Positions 24,390 through 33,024 of a DNA stretch of 64,000 nt are shown here, piece after piece. The position numbers and the translations under genes were made by a program. A model generated the notes under the pieces. The model worked only from the letters and a program-made list of their open reading frames with translations, was not told the DNA's origin and searched no databases. Numbering within the stretch: the first letter of the stretch is position 1; each line of letters begins with the position of its first letter. The stretch is taken from positions 558,001 through 622,000 of the forward strand of contig NZ_JAENIK010000004.1 in assembly GCF_016595465.1 (NCBI RefSeq), in the 5' to 3' direction. The stretch comes from Luteolibacter yonseiensis (GTDB lineage Bacteria > Verrucomicrobiota > Verrucomicrobiia > Verrucomicrobiales > Akkermansiaceae).

Positions 24390-24682
24390 GAGCGATGGAA
24401 ATGATGCTTGAGGTGAAAGATAGGATAAGGATCGCCACGCGCGGGTACACGGCGGTTCCTCACGCTGGAAAGGCATTTGAAATTCCAGTGATGTCCCGGC
24501 CAGCCTCCCTGCTTCGGGGTCGGCTGGACCCATCAACCGGGAAAAAGACGCTGCTCACGTGAGCTCTCCAATTCTCCCCGATCCAAAATTGTCGGCGTAG
24601 TCTGCATCTGTTAGACGGTTGGGGTCAACGTCAAATTCCTTATCTGACGGGATTCCAACAAATCACACCTATTTTTATCCAA
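24390..24682 (-). promoter_or_regulatory. Promoter and long leader region of the encapsulin operon
   Basis: No gene is supported in these roughly 290 bp. Two sites stand out. A 12-bp perfect palindrome GCTCACGTGAGC lies at 24553-24564. A two-part hairpin pairs 24495-24499 with 24537-24541 (CCCGG/CCGGG) and 24500-24505 with 24522-24527 (CCAGCC/GGCTGG). On the transcribed strand the bulge TGATG inside this hairpin (24531-24535) can also pair with CATCA just after it (24490-24494), which would make a pseudoknot. The palindrome could be an operator and the hairpin a leader element. Neither matches a sulfur-related riboswitch I know. Confidence 0.4.
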
Positions 24683-24683
24683 C

Positions 24684-24715
24684 GAAAAAGCCTTCCGGTA
24701 CGGGACCGGAAGGCT
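24684..24715 (-). terminator. Intrinsic terminator of the PIN-PhoH gene
   Basis: An 11-bp perfect stem (AGCCTTCCGGT at 24689-24699 with ACCGGAAGGCT at 24705-24715, loop of 5) is followed on the minus strand by a run of T (24684-24688). It lies 17 bp past the stop of the PIN-PhoH gene. It also insulates the encapsulin operon promoter from upstream transcription. Confidence 0.88.
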
Positions 24716-24732
24716 GGTTGAAATCCGCTGGC

Positions 24733-26268
24733 TCACATCAACTGCGCGCCGGCCTCCGCCAGCTCCGAACGCTCGCCGCGGTTCAGGGCCACGTGGGCGA
24801 CGAAGGGCTGGCCCTTCAAACGGTTCCGCGTGTAAACGAGACCATTGCTGCGGCTGTCCACATAGGGATTGTCGATCTGCGCCGGGTCCCCCACGAGCAC
24901 GAGTTTCGAGTCGCGGGACATCCGGGTCACGATGGTCTTCGCCTCCTGCGGAGTGAGCTGCTGGGCTTCGTCCAGAATGAAGAAGCGGTTGGGAATCGAG
25001 CGTCCGCGGATGTAGCAAAGCGCCTCGATTTCGAGAATGCCCTGTTCCATGAGAAGCTCGTACGGCTTCTTCGCGGCGACCGGCGGAGCGCCTGTGGCTT
25101 TCGCCTGCTGCTTGCGGCGGGGACCCAAGGGGGTGTTCGGGCGCATCAGGAGATCGAGCGCGTCATGGATCGGTTGCAGCCACGGGCGCATTTTCTCATC
25201 CAGTGATCCGGGAAGGAAACCCAGTTGATCCCCCATGGCCACCACAGGGCGGCTGACGGTGATGCCGTTGTATTTCCGATTGAACATCTCATGCAGGCCG
25301 GCCGCGACCGCGACAAGAGTCTTGCCGGTGCCGGCATGGCCATAACAGGTCACCAGGGAGATGTCCGGGTTCAGCAGGGCGTCGATCAGGCAGCGCTGGC
25401 CGAGATTGAGCGGCTTGAGCGACTGGCCGTCCGGGATCTTGAGAACGTCCGGGATCTCCAGCCTCACGAACCTTCCGTCCGCGGTGAGGCGGGCCGGGAT
25501 GGTTTGTTTCTCCCCCGTTCCCAGCAGCACATATTCATTCACCGCCACACCGGGGAGACGTTCGTCGGAAAGGGTGATCTCACCGGTGCTGGAGAAGCGT
25601 TGCAGTTCATTCGGATCCACCTCGATACGACGAACCTCGTAGTTCGAGACCTCGCGGGCGTCCACCTTGTCATTGAGATAGTCCTGGCACTCGATGCCTA
25701 CGGCCCGCGCCTTGAGCTGCATGTTGATGTCTTTGGTGACGAGCACCACGGGCGCGTCATTGTACTGCATCAGTAGCAAGCTGGCGGCCAGGATACGGTG
25801 GTCCACGCGCTCGCGGTCCGGGAAAATGCGGTGGAACCTGTCGAGCATGTCCGAGTTTTTCGGGCAGTTGGAGGGATCGTAGATCACAAGGCGGATGGTG
25901 CCGCCGAAGGCGGTGGTGACACCCTGCGTGACCTTGTTCGTGCAGGAGAACATTTCCGTGAGACGGCGGTGGACTCGGCGGGCGTTCGCTCCGCGCTCGC
26001 TTTGCTCGGACTTGAATTTGTCCAACTCGGACAGGACATCGACAAGGATGCACAGGTGGTTGTCCTGAAACCGGTCGAGGGCCGCCGGATCGTGCAGCAG
26101 GACATTGGTGTCCAATACGAAATTCTTGGCCAACTGCGAGGGGGCCATGAGGCCAAGGTCTGTTGGCTGGGGAGTTTTGCCTGCCGCTCGTTTTTTCCGG
26201 GTGCCGCCACCTTCCTCAGGGGCTTCTTCAAACAGTGCGGACTGACCTTCCTCGGTGCGATGGATCAT
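24733..26268 (-). CDS. PIN-domain PhoH-family ATPase
   Basis: The 511-residue protein joins an N-terminal PIN nuclease domain (NFVLDTNVLLHDPAA at 49-63, first Asp 53; VVLVTKDINMQLKA near 174-187) to a C-terminal PhoH helicase-like ATPase. The ATPase has Walker A GHAGTGKT at 310-317, FFILDEAQQLTPQE as Walker B, and VLVGDPAQIDNP. This PhoH2-type arrangement couples RNA unwinding to cleavage in characterised homologues; the natural substrate here is unknown. It stands alone with a strong terminator and an AT-rich upstream region. Confidence 0.93.
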   Translation of the reverse strand: MIHRTEEGQSALFEEAPEEGGGTRKKRAAGKTPQPTDLGLMAPSQLAKNFVLDTNVLLHDPAALDRFQDNHLCILVDVLSELDKFKSEQSERGANARRVHRRLTEMFSCTNKVTQGVTTAFGGTIRLVIYDPSNCPKNSDMLDRFHRIFPDRERVDHRILAASLLLMQYNDAPVVLVTKDINMQLKARAVGIECQDYLNDKVDAREVSNYEVRRIEVDPNELQRFSSTGEITLSDERLPGVAVNEYVLLGTGEKQTIPARLTADGRFVRLEIPDVLKIPDGQSLKPLNLGQRCLIDALLNPDISLVTCYGHAGTGKTLVAVAAGLHEMFNRKYNGITVSRPVVAMGDQLGFLPGSLDEKMRPWLQPIHDALDLLMRPNTPLGPRRKQQAKATGAPPVAAKKPYELLMEQGILEIEALCYIRGRSIPNRFFILDEAQQLTPQEAKTIVTRMSRDSKLVLVGDPAQIDNPYVDSRSNGLVYTRNRLKGQPFVAHVALNRGERSELAEAGAQLM

Positions 26269-26592
26269 CGGTATGGGTGCTGGGTATTTTGACGGTGGTT
26301 GGGATGTGCCTCACACCAGACCGTCGGCCAGCATGCGCAATGCCAAATCGTGACAACGAATCTTTAATCCACTTAATCAAGATAACCTGACTATCGCCGT
26401 TATCGTGACGATGGCAACTCAGAAATTCGTTTTTCGGAAATCCCCATGCGGCGCCAGAGGCATTTCAAATTGGAATCGGGAGCGTGAAACCAGCGGTCCT
26501 GTCGTCAGATCCGGCAATGACAAGCCTGCATGTGTGACAGTATGTTCTTTTTTACTATCAGTTGGAATATATATCTCTTCCTCATGCTCCTA
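26269..26592. other. Intergenic region, no gene seen
   Basis: This 324-bp stretch separates the starts of the PIN-PhoH gene from the end of menE, both on the minus strand. It is AT-rich, particularly around 26355-26400 (which probably contains the PIN-PhoH promoter) and 26540-26592. Short frames in it have no coding character. I see no strong GC hairpin that would terminate the men operon. Confidence 0.5.
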
Positions 26593-27678
26593 TTATATCA
26601 ATTTCATCAACTCCGCGCGTTTGATCTTGCCCAATCCGCTGTGTGGGATATCCGATATGAAACGTGCGGATCTCAATCTGCGGAAACCCGCGGCCCGCTT
26701 GTCATAAAGTTCCAGCACCGACGCGACGAGCGCGGGGTCCAAGGCTGATTCGAAAACGGGCAGTAACACGTTTCCGGCGCGTTCGTCCGGAACCGCGACG
26801 ACGGCATAGGTTCCGGGAGACAGCCGGCCACCCGAAAGCTCCGCCAGCTCGCGCTCGATGGATTCCGGATCGACCAGCTCGCCGAGGACCTTCACCCGGT
26901 TGTCGGCGCGGCCCATGGGCGTGAGCTGGCGGTCCTCCAGCAGCACGCGGTCGGTCGTCAGGTGCCAGGGCGACGTGCGCGGGGTGAAACAACCATCCCT
27001 CACATAACCGGAAAAGAGGGCGGGGCCCGCGATCGAGAGCAATCCTTCCGGCGAGGTCTCCGCCTGCCAGACCGGCAGCAGCGGAATGGGCGCCGATTGG
27101 TACGGCATTTCCAGTAGATCAAGCCCCTGGGTGGCGATCTGGGACGCGGCCTCGGACATGCCATAGCTCGCCAGCACCGGCCAGCCGAGATCGCGCGCCG
27201 CCCGGCCCGTGGCGGGGTCCAGATGCCCGCCCCCGACGACGATGGCCTTGAGAGCCGGAGGAGCTTCCAGGCCGGCTTTCACCAGATCATGAACCTGTGT
27301 CGGAACGAGGGAGGTATGGGTGACACCGGCACGCGCGACCCACCCGCCGAACAATATGGGATTCCAACGTCCGCGGTATGTCTCCATCCCGCATCCCGCG
27401 GCATAACTCCGTGCCGCGACGCCGAATCCGCCGACATGGTTGAGAGGCAGAGCCAGCCCCCAGCGGGATTCCTCCGTTACCTGGAGATGCTCGTTCACCG
27501 CTCTTGCGGAAACGAGCAGCGCCTGTTTGGAAAGCGCGACCCACTTGGGATTTCCCGAACTCCCGGACGTCTCGAAAAGCACGTGCCCCGCAAGCTCCGC
27601 CAGGTCCGGAATCTCCCCGGCGGCGAAGGGCCGCGGATCATTCCAGAAGGCATCACAGGTTAATACAGACGAGTCCAT
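26593..27678 (-). CDS. menE: o-Succinylbenzoate-CoA ligase
   Basis: The 361-residue acyl-CoA synthetase activates o-succinylbenzoate in menaquinone synthesis. It has the AMP-binding P-loop FETSGSSGNPKW, LPLNHVGGFG, ASYGMSEAASQ, DRVLLEDRQL and the C-terminal GRADNRVKVLGELVDPESIE with the catalytic Lys in GLGKIKR. It is shorter than the usual 450-480 residues but retains all core motifs. I start at ATG 27678, which overlaps the end of menC by 19 bp. Confidence 0.87.
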   Translation of the reverse strand: MDSSVLTCDAFWNDPRPFAAGEIPDLAELAGHVLFETSGSSGNPKWVALSKQALLVSARAVNEHLQVTEESRWGLALPLNHVGGFGVAARSYAAGCGMETYRGRWNPILFGGWVARAGVTHTSLVPTQVHDLVKAGLEAPPALKAIVVGGGHLDPATGRAARDLGWPVLASYGMSEAASQIATQGLDLLEMPYQSAPIPLLPVWQAETSPEGLLSIAGPALFSGYVRDGCFTPRTSPWHLTTDRVLLEDRQLTPMGRADNRVKVLGELVDPESIERELAELSGGRLSPGTYAVVAVPDERAGNVLLPVFESALDPALVASVLELYDKRAAGFRRLRSARFISDIPHSGLGKIKRAELMKLI

Positions 27679-28628
27679 GGCAGGGCGGCGAGAAGATCGT
27701 CGAATCCCAGCCCCATGCCATCCGGAATTTTGAAATCCGGCGACCATGGGCCGAGAGCTTCGGAGAATTCGTCAGGTTCGAACAGGTGGTGGGTTTGCAG
27801 GCCACACAGTCCGACGAGTCCGGGAAACTGCAATTCCAACCGTGCCGCCTCCCACGCCGCGAACGCCTGGCCCAGCGGATGGTCCATGTAGCTGGTCATG
27901 ACGACGCGCTGGCTGTGGCTGATGGCGCTTTCGCCCAACAGGAAAGGCTCGTCGATCGCCGGCTTTACGACCATCACCTGCGCGGCGGATGAAAGCGGGG
28001 CCGCCTCGCGATCCACCGCCAGCTTCACGCGCGTGGTGCTACGGATTTCCTTCCACGCCGTTTCGGAATACGGACACGGGTCTTCCACGAAATCGATGGC
28101 GGCCCGGGCCTTTTCCGTGAGACCTGACAAAAATTCCACCGCGGCGGCAGGGGTGAGGCTTTCATTGAAGTCCAGCCGCCATTGCAGCGATGGATACTCC
28201 GCCACCATGTCCTCGAGAAACCTCGCTTCCGATACCAGATCCCTGCCCGTTTTCAATTTGATCACGGTGAAACCCGCGTCCACCGCGAACGCGATTTCCG
28301 TGACGTCCCCCTTCGCCAGCGTCGCATGACTGCGGGGCACCTCCATTTCCTCGAACAACGAGTTCTCGAACCCACGGGCGGTGCGGTCGTACTCCGCGCA
28401 GCGCAGCGCGCGGCGGACGATGGGCCACCGGCGCGCTCCCGCGAGGTCGGCGAGGCATTTGTCCAATGTCGGATCGCCCAGCTCCGGCCACGGGTGGATA
28501 CAACCGTAACCACCGTCCACCTGGATCAGCGCGCCTTCGAACTCCCGTCTGTTCGAGATGGAATTGAGAAAGCCCCGCGCCTTCAGACGGTAGCGGGAGA
28601 CGAGTGGTTTTTGTTCGATCAGATGCAT
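27660..28628 (-). CDS. menC: o-Succinylbenzoate synthase
   Basis: The 322-residue enolase-superfamily enzyme dehydrates SHCHC to o-succinylbenzoate. The expected barrel residues are present: VIKLKTGRD (Lys pair), WRLDFNESL (Asp), AIDFVEDPC (Glu), VKLAVDREA (Asp) and VMVVKPAI (Lys). The N-terminal capping domain is short. ATG 28628 begins 1 bp after the menA stop, so all three men genes form one transcript. Confidence 0.87.
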   Translation of the reverse strand: MHLIEQKPLVSRYRLKARGFLNSISNRREFEGALIQVDGGYGCIHPWPELGDPTLDKCLADLAGARRWPIVRRALRCAEYDRTARGFENSLFEEMEVPRSHATLAKGDVTEIAFAVDAGFTVIKLKTGRDLVSEARFLEDMVAEYPSLQWRLDFNESLTPAAAVEFLSGLTEKARAAIDFVEDPCPYSETAWKEIRSTTRVKLAVDREAAPLSSAAQVMVVKPAIDEPFLLGESAISHSQRVVMTSYMDHPLGQAFAAWEAARLELQFPGLVGLCGLQTHHLFEPDEFSEALGPWSPDFKIPDGMGLGFDDLLAALPWTRLY

Positions 28629-28629
28629 G

Positions 28630-29514
28630 TCAGCGGGCCATGGCGGCGGCGAAATGAAAGGCGGCGGCGAAAACAATCAACTGCACTCCGCCCAACGCCA
28701 GCAACCGGTTGAACGCCGAGGGCGGAAAAGTGAGCACCCCCCAGATGATGCGCAGTCCCAGAAGGAACACCGGCGCGCTCGCGATGGCCAGCGGCGGCTG
28801 GCCGAAGGCGATCCACCCGAGGCCGGCAAACACCGCGATTTTCACCTCAAGCCAGATGACCGCCACCGCTGCCTTCGGTCCGAACCGGACAGCGAGCGTT
28901 CTTTTTCCCGTACCCGCATCCTCCTCCCGGTCGCGGAGGTTGTTGATGGAGATGAGGATGGCGGACAGCAGGCCGATCTGCAACCCGAGCAAGAGCGCCT
29001 CGGGCCGCCATTCGCCGGTCTGGACAAACACCGTGCCGGCCACCGCGACGAAGCCGAAGAAAAGGATCACGAAAATCTCGCCCAACCCACGGTATGCCAG
29101 AGGGAAGGGTCCGCCGGTATAGCCATACGCGAGGAACAACGAGGGGATGCCGATCGCGATGATGGGCCAGCCACGCGCCTGGAACAGCACGGCTCCACAG
29201 ATCACCGCCAGTCCGAGGAATGCCGAGGCGATGCCCATCACCGTGCGCGGCCGCATGAGGCCCGAAGCCGTCACGCGGGTGGGGCCGAGCCGCCGCTCGG
29301 TGTCCGCGCCCTTTTCCGCGTCGATGGCGTCATTGAAAAAATTCGTCGCGATCTGGATGGCGACCGAGCCACCGAGCGTGCAGAGCGCCAGCAGCAGGCT
29401 GAACTGTCCGGTGATTTTCCAGGCAAGCACGCAACCCACCCACACCGGCACGATGGCGGCGGGCAGCGTTTTCGGTCGTGCGGCGAGGATGCAGGATTTC
29501 AAGGTGGCGGGCAC
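28630..29514 (-). CDS. menA: 1,4-dihydroxy-2-naphthoate polyprenyltransferase
   Basis: The 294-residue integral membrane enzyme attaches the isoprenoid chain to dihydroxynaphthoate, giving demethylmenaquinone. It has the UbiA-family Asp-rich motifs NFFNDAIDAEKGAD (about 58-71) and NNLRDREEDAGTGKR (about 191-205), a basic RRLGPTRVTASG loop and eight to nine hydrophobic helices. It is the first of the three men genes. menB, menD, menF and menG are not in the window. Confidence 0.9.
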   Translation of the reverse strand: MPATLKSCILAARPKTLPAAIVPVWVGCVLAWKITGQFSLLLALCTLGGSVAIQIATNFFNDAIDAEKGADTERRLGPTRVTASGLMRPRTVMGIASAFLGLAVICGAVLFQARGWPIIAIGIPSLFLAYGYTGGPFPLAYRGLGEIFVILFFGFVAVAGTVFVQTGEWRPEALLLGLQIGLLSAILISINNLRDREEDAGTGKRTLAVRFGPKAAVAVIWLEVKIAVFAGLGWIAFGQPPLAIASAPVFLLGLRIIWGVLTFPPSAFNRLLALGGVQLIVFAAAFHFAAAMAR

Positions 29515-29756
29515 GGCGGCAGTGAAACCCGGACCCCACGAGGAAATCGACCCATTTCGTCAGGTCCCTTCGGCCCCCCTGCCCGTTTCATGAAGCCCCG
29601 GGAGAAAAAAGGCGGAAAATATTCCAGTTTGCGTGACCAAAGCAGGGCGGCCCTGTCTATCCGATGAACCCATGCGCGGAATTCGCGGTATTTCCGGATA
29701 TCCCGGCGCGGCTTCACGTAGGAAATCAACCTTGTCCCCCGCCCATCCGGCACCAG

Positions 29757-30803
29757 ATGAAAACCCGCCGTAACCTCTACTGTCTCATCGCCGGCCTGTG
29801 GCTCGTCGTGCTCGTGTTTGTTTTTTGGCCGGGTGGCTCGCGCTCCCCCGTCGTCCCCCCTCCCCCCGTGGCATCCACCCGTTCCCACCAGCGGACCACC
29901 TTGCCGGCTCCCGCGCCACCTTCCAAACAGGTCCGGACTCTTGCTCATTTGGCCCAACTTGCGGAAAAAGGCGAACTCCCGAAACTCACCCGCGGACAGA
30001 TCGACGCTTACCTGCGGGCACAAAACCGCAGCGCGGGCTCCCTCCTCGCAGCCCACCATCTGAGCAGAGACCAGGCGTTTCTTGTCGAGGCGATGGAAAA
30101 ATTTCCCAATGACCCGCAGGTGCTGCTAACCTCGCTTCTGATCACAAGCGGTCTCCCTGAGAAACAGTTGGAAACTCTTGCCAAGCTCAAACTCACGGAT
30201 CCCGGCAACGGCCTCGGCGATTGCCTGGCCGCGCGCGCCCTTTTCGAACTCGGGAAACAGGAGGAAGCCATGGCCGCGCTGTCGGAATCCATGGGCAAGC
30301 CATTTCAGGACTATATGATACCCTCCTGCCAGAATGCCGAAGAAGCCTACCTGTCCGCGGGATTTTCGCCTCTGGAAGCAAAAATGGCGGCGCTCAACGG
30401 AGCCTCCAAATTCCTCACCATCCAGCTTCGTCATGTGGCGGACGCACTCAAAAAACAGCGGGCGGCACACGTTGGAAATGAGGAGGCGCTGCAGCACTTC
30501 CGGAGTCTCCAGCTCGGAATGGCGGATCAGATCCGTAGCGGAGGCTTTCCGGTCGACTCGCTTGTGGCCATGAGCGTGGAAAAGGGGGTTTTGAAAGAAA
30601 TCGACACGCCGGAATCCCAGGCACGGCTTGAAACGATCCAGCAGGAACGCGACGCCATGTTCGCCGATCAAAAACGAATCACCGACCTGATGGCCAGCTC
30701 TTCCGTGCCTGAATCGGATTGGCTGCTTTACTTCGACCGGGTCAAGCTCTTCGGAGACAAGGCGGCGAGCACCTGGTTTTTGGAAAAGCACCCGGAACCA
30801 TGA
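29757..30803 (+). CDS. Hypothetical single-pass membrane protein
   Basis: I choose ATG 29757 (MKTRRNLYCLIAGLWLVVLV), which gives a basic tip and one N-terminal membrane helix; the frame is open 31 codons upstream without coding character. After a Pro/Ser linker (about 28-55) the rest of the 348 residues is helical, with ALFELGKQEEAMAALSESMG reading like a TPR-type repeat when taken in parts. It is probably anchored in the inner membrane with a large periplasmic part. No family is recognised. It converges on the nuclease-fold gene at 30816. Confidence 0.6.
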   Translation: MKTRRNLYCLIAGLWLVVLVFVFWPGGSRSPVVPPPPVASTRSHQRTTLPAPAPPSKQVRTLAHLAQLAEKGELPKLTRGQIDAYLRAQNRSAGSLLAAHHLSRDQAFLVEAMEKFPNDPQVLLTSLLITSGLPEKQLETLAKLKLTDPGNGLGDCLAARALFELGKQEEAMAALSESMGKPFQDYMIPSCQNAEEAYLSAGFSPLEAKMAALNGASKFLTIQLRHVADALKKQRAAHVGNEEALQHFRSLQLGMADQIRSGGFPVDSLVAMSVEKGVLKEIDTPESQARLETIQQERDAMFADQKRITDLMASSSVPESDWLLYFDRVKLFGDKAASTWFLEKHPEP

Positions 30804-30815
30804 ATTCCATGCCCA

Positions 30816-31583
30816 TCATTCCGGTTTCGCGACAATCGTGAGAACGGGCCGGTGATCCGACGCTATCGACTCCGGCAGCACGATGGAGGGTTTCTCCTGA
30901 CGCAGTCCGCGGAGAACGGTGAAATCGATTTCAACCTTGGGATTGTCCGCAGGGCAAGTGGCGGACGGTTCTTCTTTCGCGACCACCGACCAGGGAGGCT
31001 GTCTGAATACCGCCAACGTCCCCGAGTCGGGGGTCGCGTTGAAATCCCCAGCGAGGATGATTGGACCTGTGGTCTCTTTCAGCAGGCCGACGGACACCAC
31101 CTCCGCTTGTTTGTCCCGTGTGGCCGGGTTTTTGTGATCCAGGTGAAGGCCGGCGATCATGACCGGTCCGAGCGGGGTCTCCACCATGGCGGAAATGGCG
31201 ACACGCGGCTCACCGTCGCCCGGCAGCCGGTGGATTTTCAAACCGGCGAGCGGAAACCGCGAGAGCAACGCCTGCCCGTATTCGCCACCTTGGAAATCCA
31301 TGGCTTTCCCGAAAACCTGCTTCATGCCGGTCAGCCGGGCGAGTTCGGCGGGTTGATCGACTTTTCCGCTGCGTTCGCAGTTCTTGTCAACCTCCTGAAG
31401 CATCATGACATCCGGTTCCCGGCCCCGGATCACCGCCGCGATGCGTTCGAGATCCACCTTGTCATCCGCTCCCCTGCCGTGGTGGATGTTCCAACACAGC
31501 ACCTTCAAGGAGGTGGATTTCTCTTCCGACCGGACCAACCCGGCGGGAAATAGCAGAACGGAAACCAGCAACAGGAATTTCAT
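30816..31583 (-). CDS. Exported endonuclease/exonuclease/phosphatase-family protein
   Basis: The 255-residue protein begins with a cleavable signal peptide (FLLLVSVLLFPAGLVRS) from ATG 31583. The metal-dependent EEP fold follows in order: VLCWNIHHG, MMLQEVDKN with the metal-binding Glu, IAGLHLDHKN, ILAGDFNATPDS and the terminal SDHRPVL His. Known members hydrolyse phosphodiesters or phosphomonoesters in nucleic acids, lipids or inositol phosphates. The substrate here is open. Confidence 0.88.
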   Translation of the reverse strand: MKFLLLVSVLLFPAGLVRSEEKSTSLKVLCWNIHHGRGADDKVDLERIAAVIRGREPDVMMLQEVDKNCERSGKVDQPAELARLTGMKQVFGKAMDFQGGEYGQALLSRFPLAGLKIHRLPGDGEPRVAISAMVETPLGPVMIAGLHLDHKNPATRDKQAEVVSVGLLKETTGPIILAGDFNATPDSGTLAVFRQPPWSVVAKEEPSATCPADNPKVEIDFTVLRGLRQEKPSIVLPESIASDHRPVLTIVAKPE

Positions 31584-31636
31584 CCCGGTCGGATACGCCG
31601 CTTTCCACAAAAGAATTCAAACCACGGCCAGACAGG

Positions 31637-32797
31637 TCAATCCATTCGCCGCAGCCGATACTGATGTTCGTCCACCAGTTCGTTGATGATCTTGCGGGCC
31701 CGGGCATTTCCGGCGCCAAGGGCTTCCAGGATCAGACGATCTGCCGCCAACCGCAGGCGCAGCTCCCTTCCAACAGTCTCCGGCTTTGCGAGCGTGCCGA
31801 AATAGGGATCGCGGAAGCGGTTGAGCGGTCCGTACTGGGGCTCGTTCAGGAGATGGTGGGTCTGCTGTTTCAGTTCCGCAATCTGCTCCTTGAGCACCAT
31901 GCAGTAGACCTTGAGCTTTTCATCGCCCGCGGTGGCGAGGTTCGCCGACTCCTCGCCCAGCCATTCCATTTCGAGCTGGAGCATTTCACGAAGATCGGCG
32001 GCGGCGTACGCCGTGTTCAGCCGTTGCATCCAGATTTTCTTATGTTCCTTGAGCTGTGGTTCCGGTTCGAGGTCCGGGTGGAAGGCTTTCGCGAGTTGCT
32101 TGAATAGGGATTTGAGGTCGCGGCTCTTGGCTTTCTCAAGTTCGAGGCGCTTCCGCTCTTTTTCCATCCGCGCCTTGGTCTGCTTGCGGCCGGGTTTCGC
32201 AGCGGGATGCGGGGAAGGAGAAACGCCTTCCGCCGCGTCGAACTTTCCGGCGATGAGTCGTTTGAATTCCTCCGGATCCGTATTGGCGTCCAGGCCGCTG
32301 AGATCGAGATCAACGCCCGCGTTGCGTGCCATCTGCTGGATCATGGAGCGGAACATGTCGAATTCTGTCTGATCCGGCATACCCACCTCGTTCCCTTTCC
32401 CGTCCTGGCTTGGCTCGATGGTTTCGAGGATCACCTCCAGTTCCGAAAGATCATCCTCACCAAGGCCCACGGGATCGTTCAGCAGGTTTTCCGCATGACC
32501 GCACAGCAGGTGGGTGAACGACTCCCGGCATCTGGCCGTGAGCTTCAGCGTTTGCAGAGCTTTGTAGCCGTGGAAAACGATATTCCGGTTCGTGCGGTTG
32601 ATTTCCTCCACAAGCGGCATCAGGTCGTTGATCGAGATGGCAAGCACCTCATCAAGCCGCTTTTGTTCGTTGAGATGGCGGGCCCTGGCCTCTTCCAGAC
32701 TTTTCATCAGCCGGTTGAATTCGGTCTGGGTGCGGCCGAGCGCTCCACCCCTGCCGGTGCGGATGACGAGCACCTTCTTGTCCTCGGGTTTCGCCAT
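31637..32797 (-). CDS. J-domain-like coiled-coil protein
   Basis: I start at the second ATG (32797), which is preceded by AGGAAACCG, a plausible ribosome binding site; ATG 32815 is the alternative and adds six residues. The 386-residue product is highly charged and helical. Near residue 230 it contains SLFKQLAKAFHPDLEPEP followed by a helix with MQRLNTAYAAADLREML. That fits a J domain with its HPD tripeptide and helices II-III, lying in the middle rather than at the N-terminus. J domains stimulate Hsp70 ATPases. The flanking parts are not recognised. Confidence 0.6.
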   Translation of the reverse strand: MAKPEDKKVLVIRTGRGGALGRTQTEFNRLMKSLEEARARHLNEQKRLDEVLAISINDLMPLVEEINRTNRNIVFHGYKALQTLKLTARCRESFTHLLCGHAENLLNDPVGLGEDDLSELEVILETIEPSQDGKGNEVGMPDQTEFDMFRSMIQQMARNAGVDLDLSGLDANTDPEEFKRLIAGKFDAAEGVSPSPHPAAKPGRKQTKARMEKERKRLELEKAKSRDLKSLFKQLAKAFHPDLEPEPQLKEHKKIWMQRLNTAYAAADLREMLQLEMEWLGEESANLATAGDEKLKVYCMVLKEQIAELKQQTHHLLNEPQYGPLNRFRDPYFGTLAKPETVGRELRLRLAADRLILEALGAGNARARKIINELVDEHQYRLRRMD

Positions 32798-33024
32798 CGG
32801 TTTCCTGCGCTTCATGAGGTGAAAATCCCTGTTCGCCCTTCCCGCGTCAACTTAACGCGAAAATCCCGCAAAACCCGACAGCCATTCCTGATTTTCCATG
32901 GAAATTTGCTTAACCCCAAGTGTGTATTGCACGGGTGGCGGATTCTTCCCAAGGTTCCACCGTTCTTTTTATCCGACCTTCGTCGGACAACGATTGTCCA
33001 ACAGTCCAAAACACAAAAATATCC

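Noticed and set aside
24390..24682. SAM-type or other sulfur riboswitch upstream of the encapsulin shell
   Set aside because: The conserved cores of SAM-I, SAM-II and SAH riboswitches are not readable here; kept only as an unassigned structured leader.
26405..26707. 100-residue plus-strand frame between the PIN-PhoH and menE genes
   Set aside because: No ribosome binding site, low-complexity composition, and it overlaps the end of menE.
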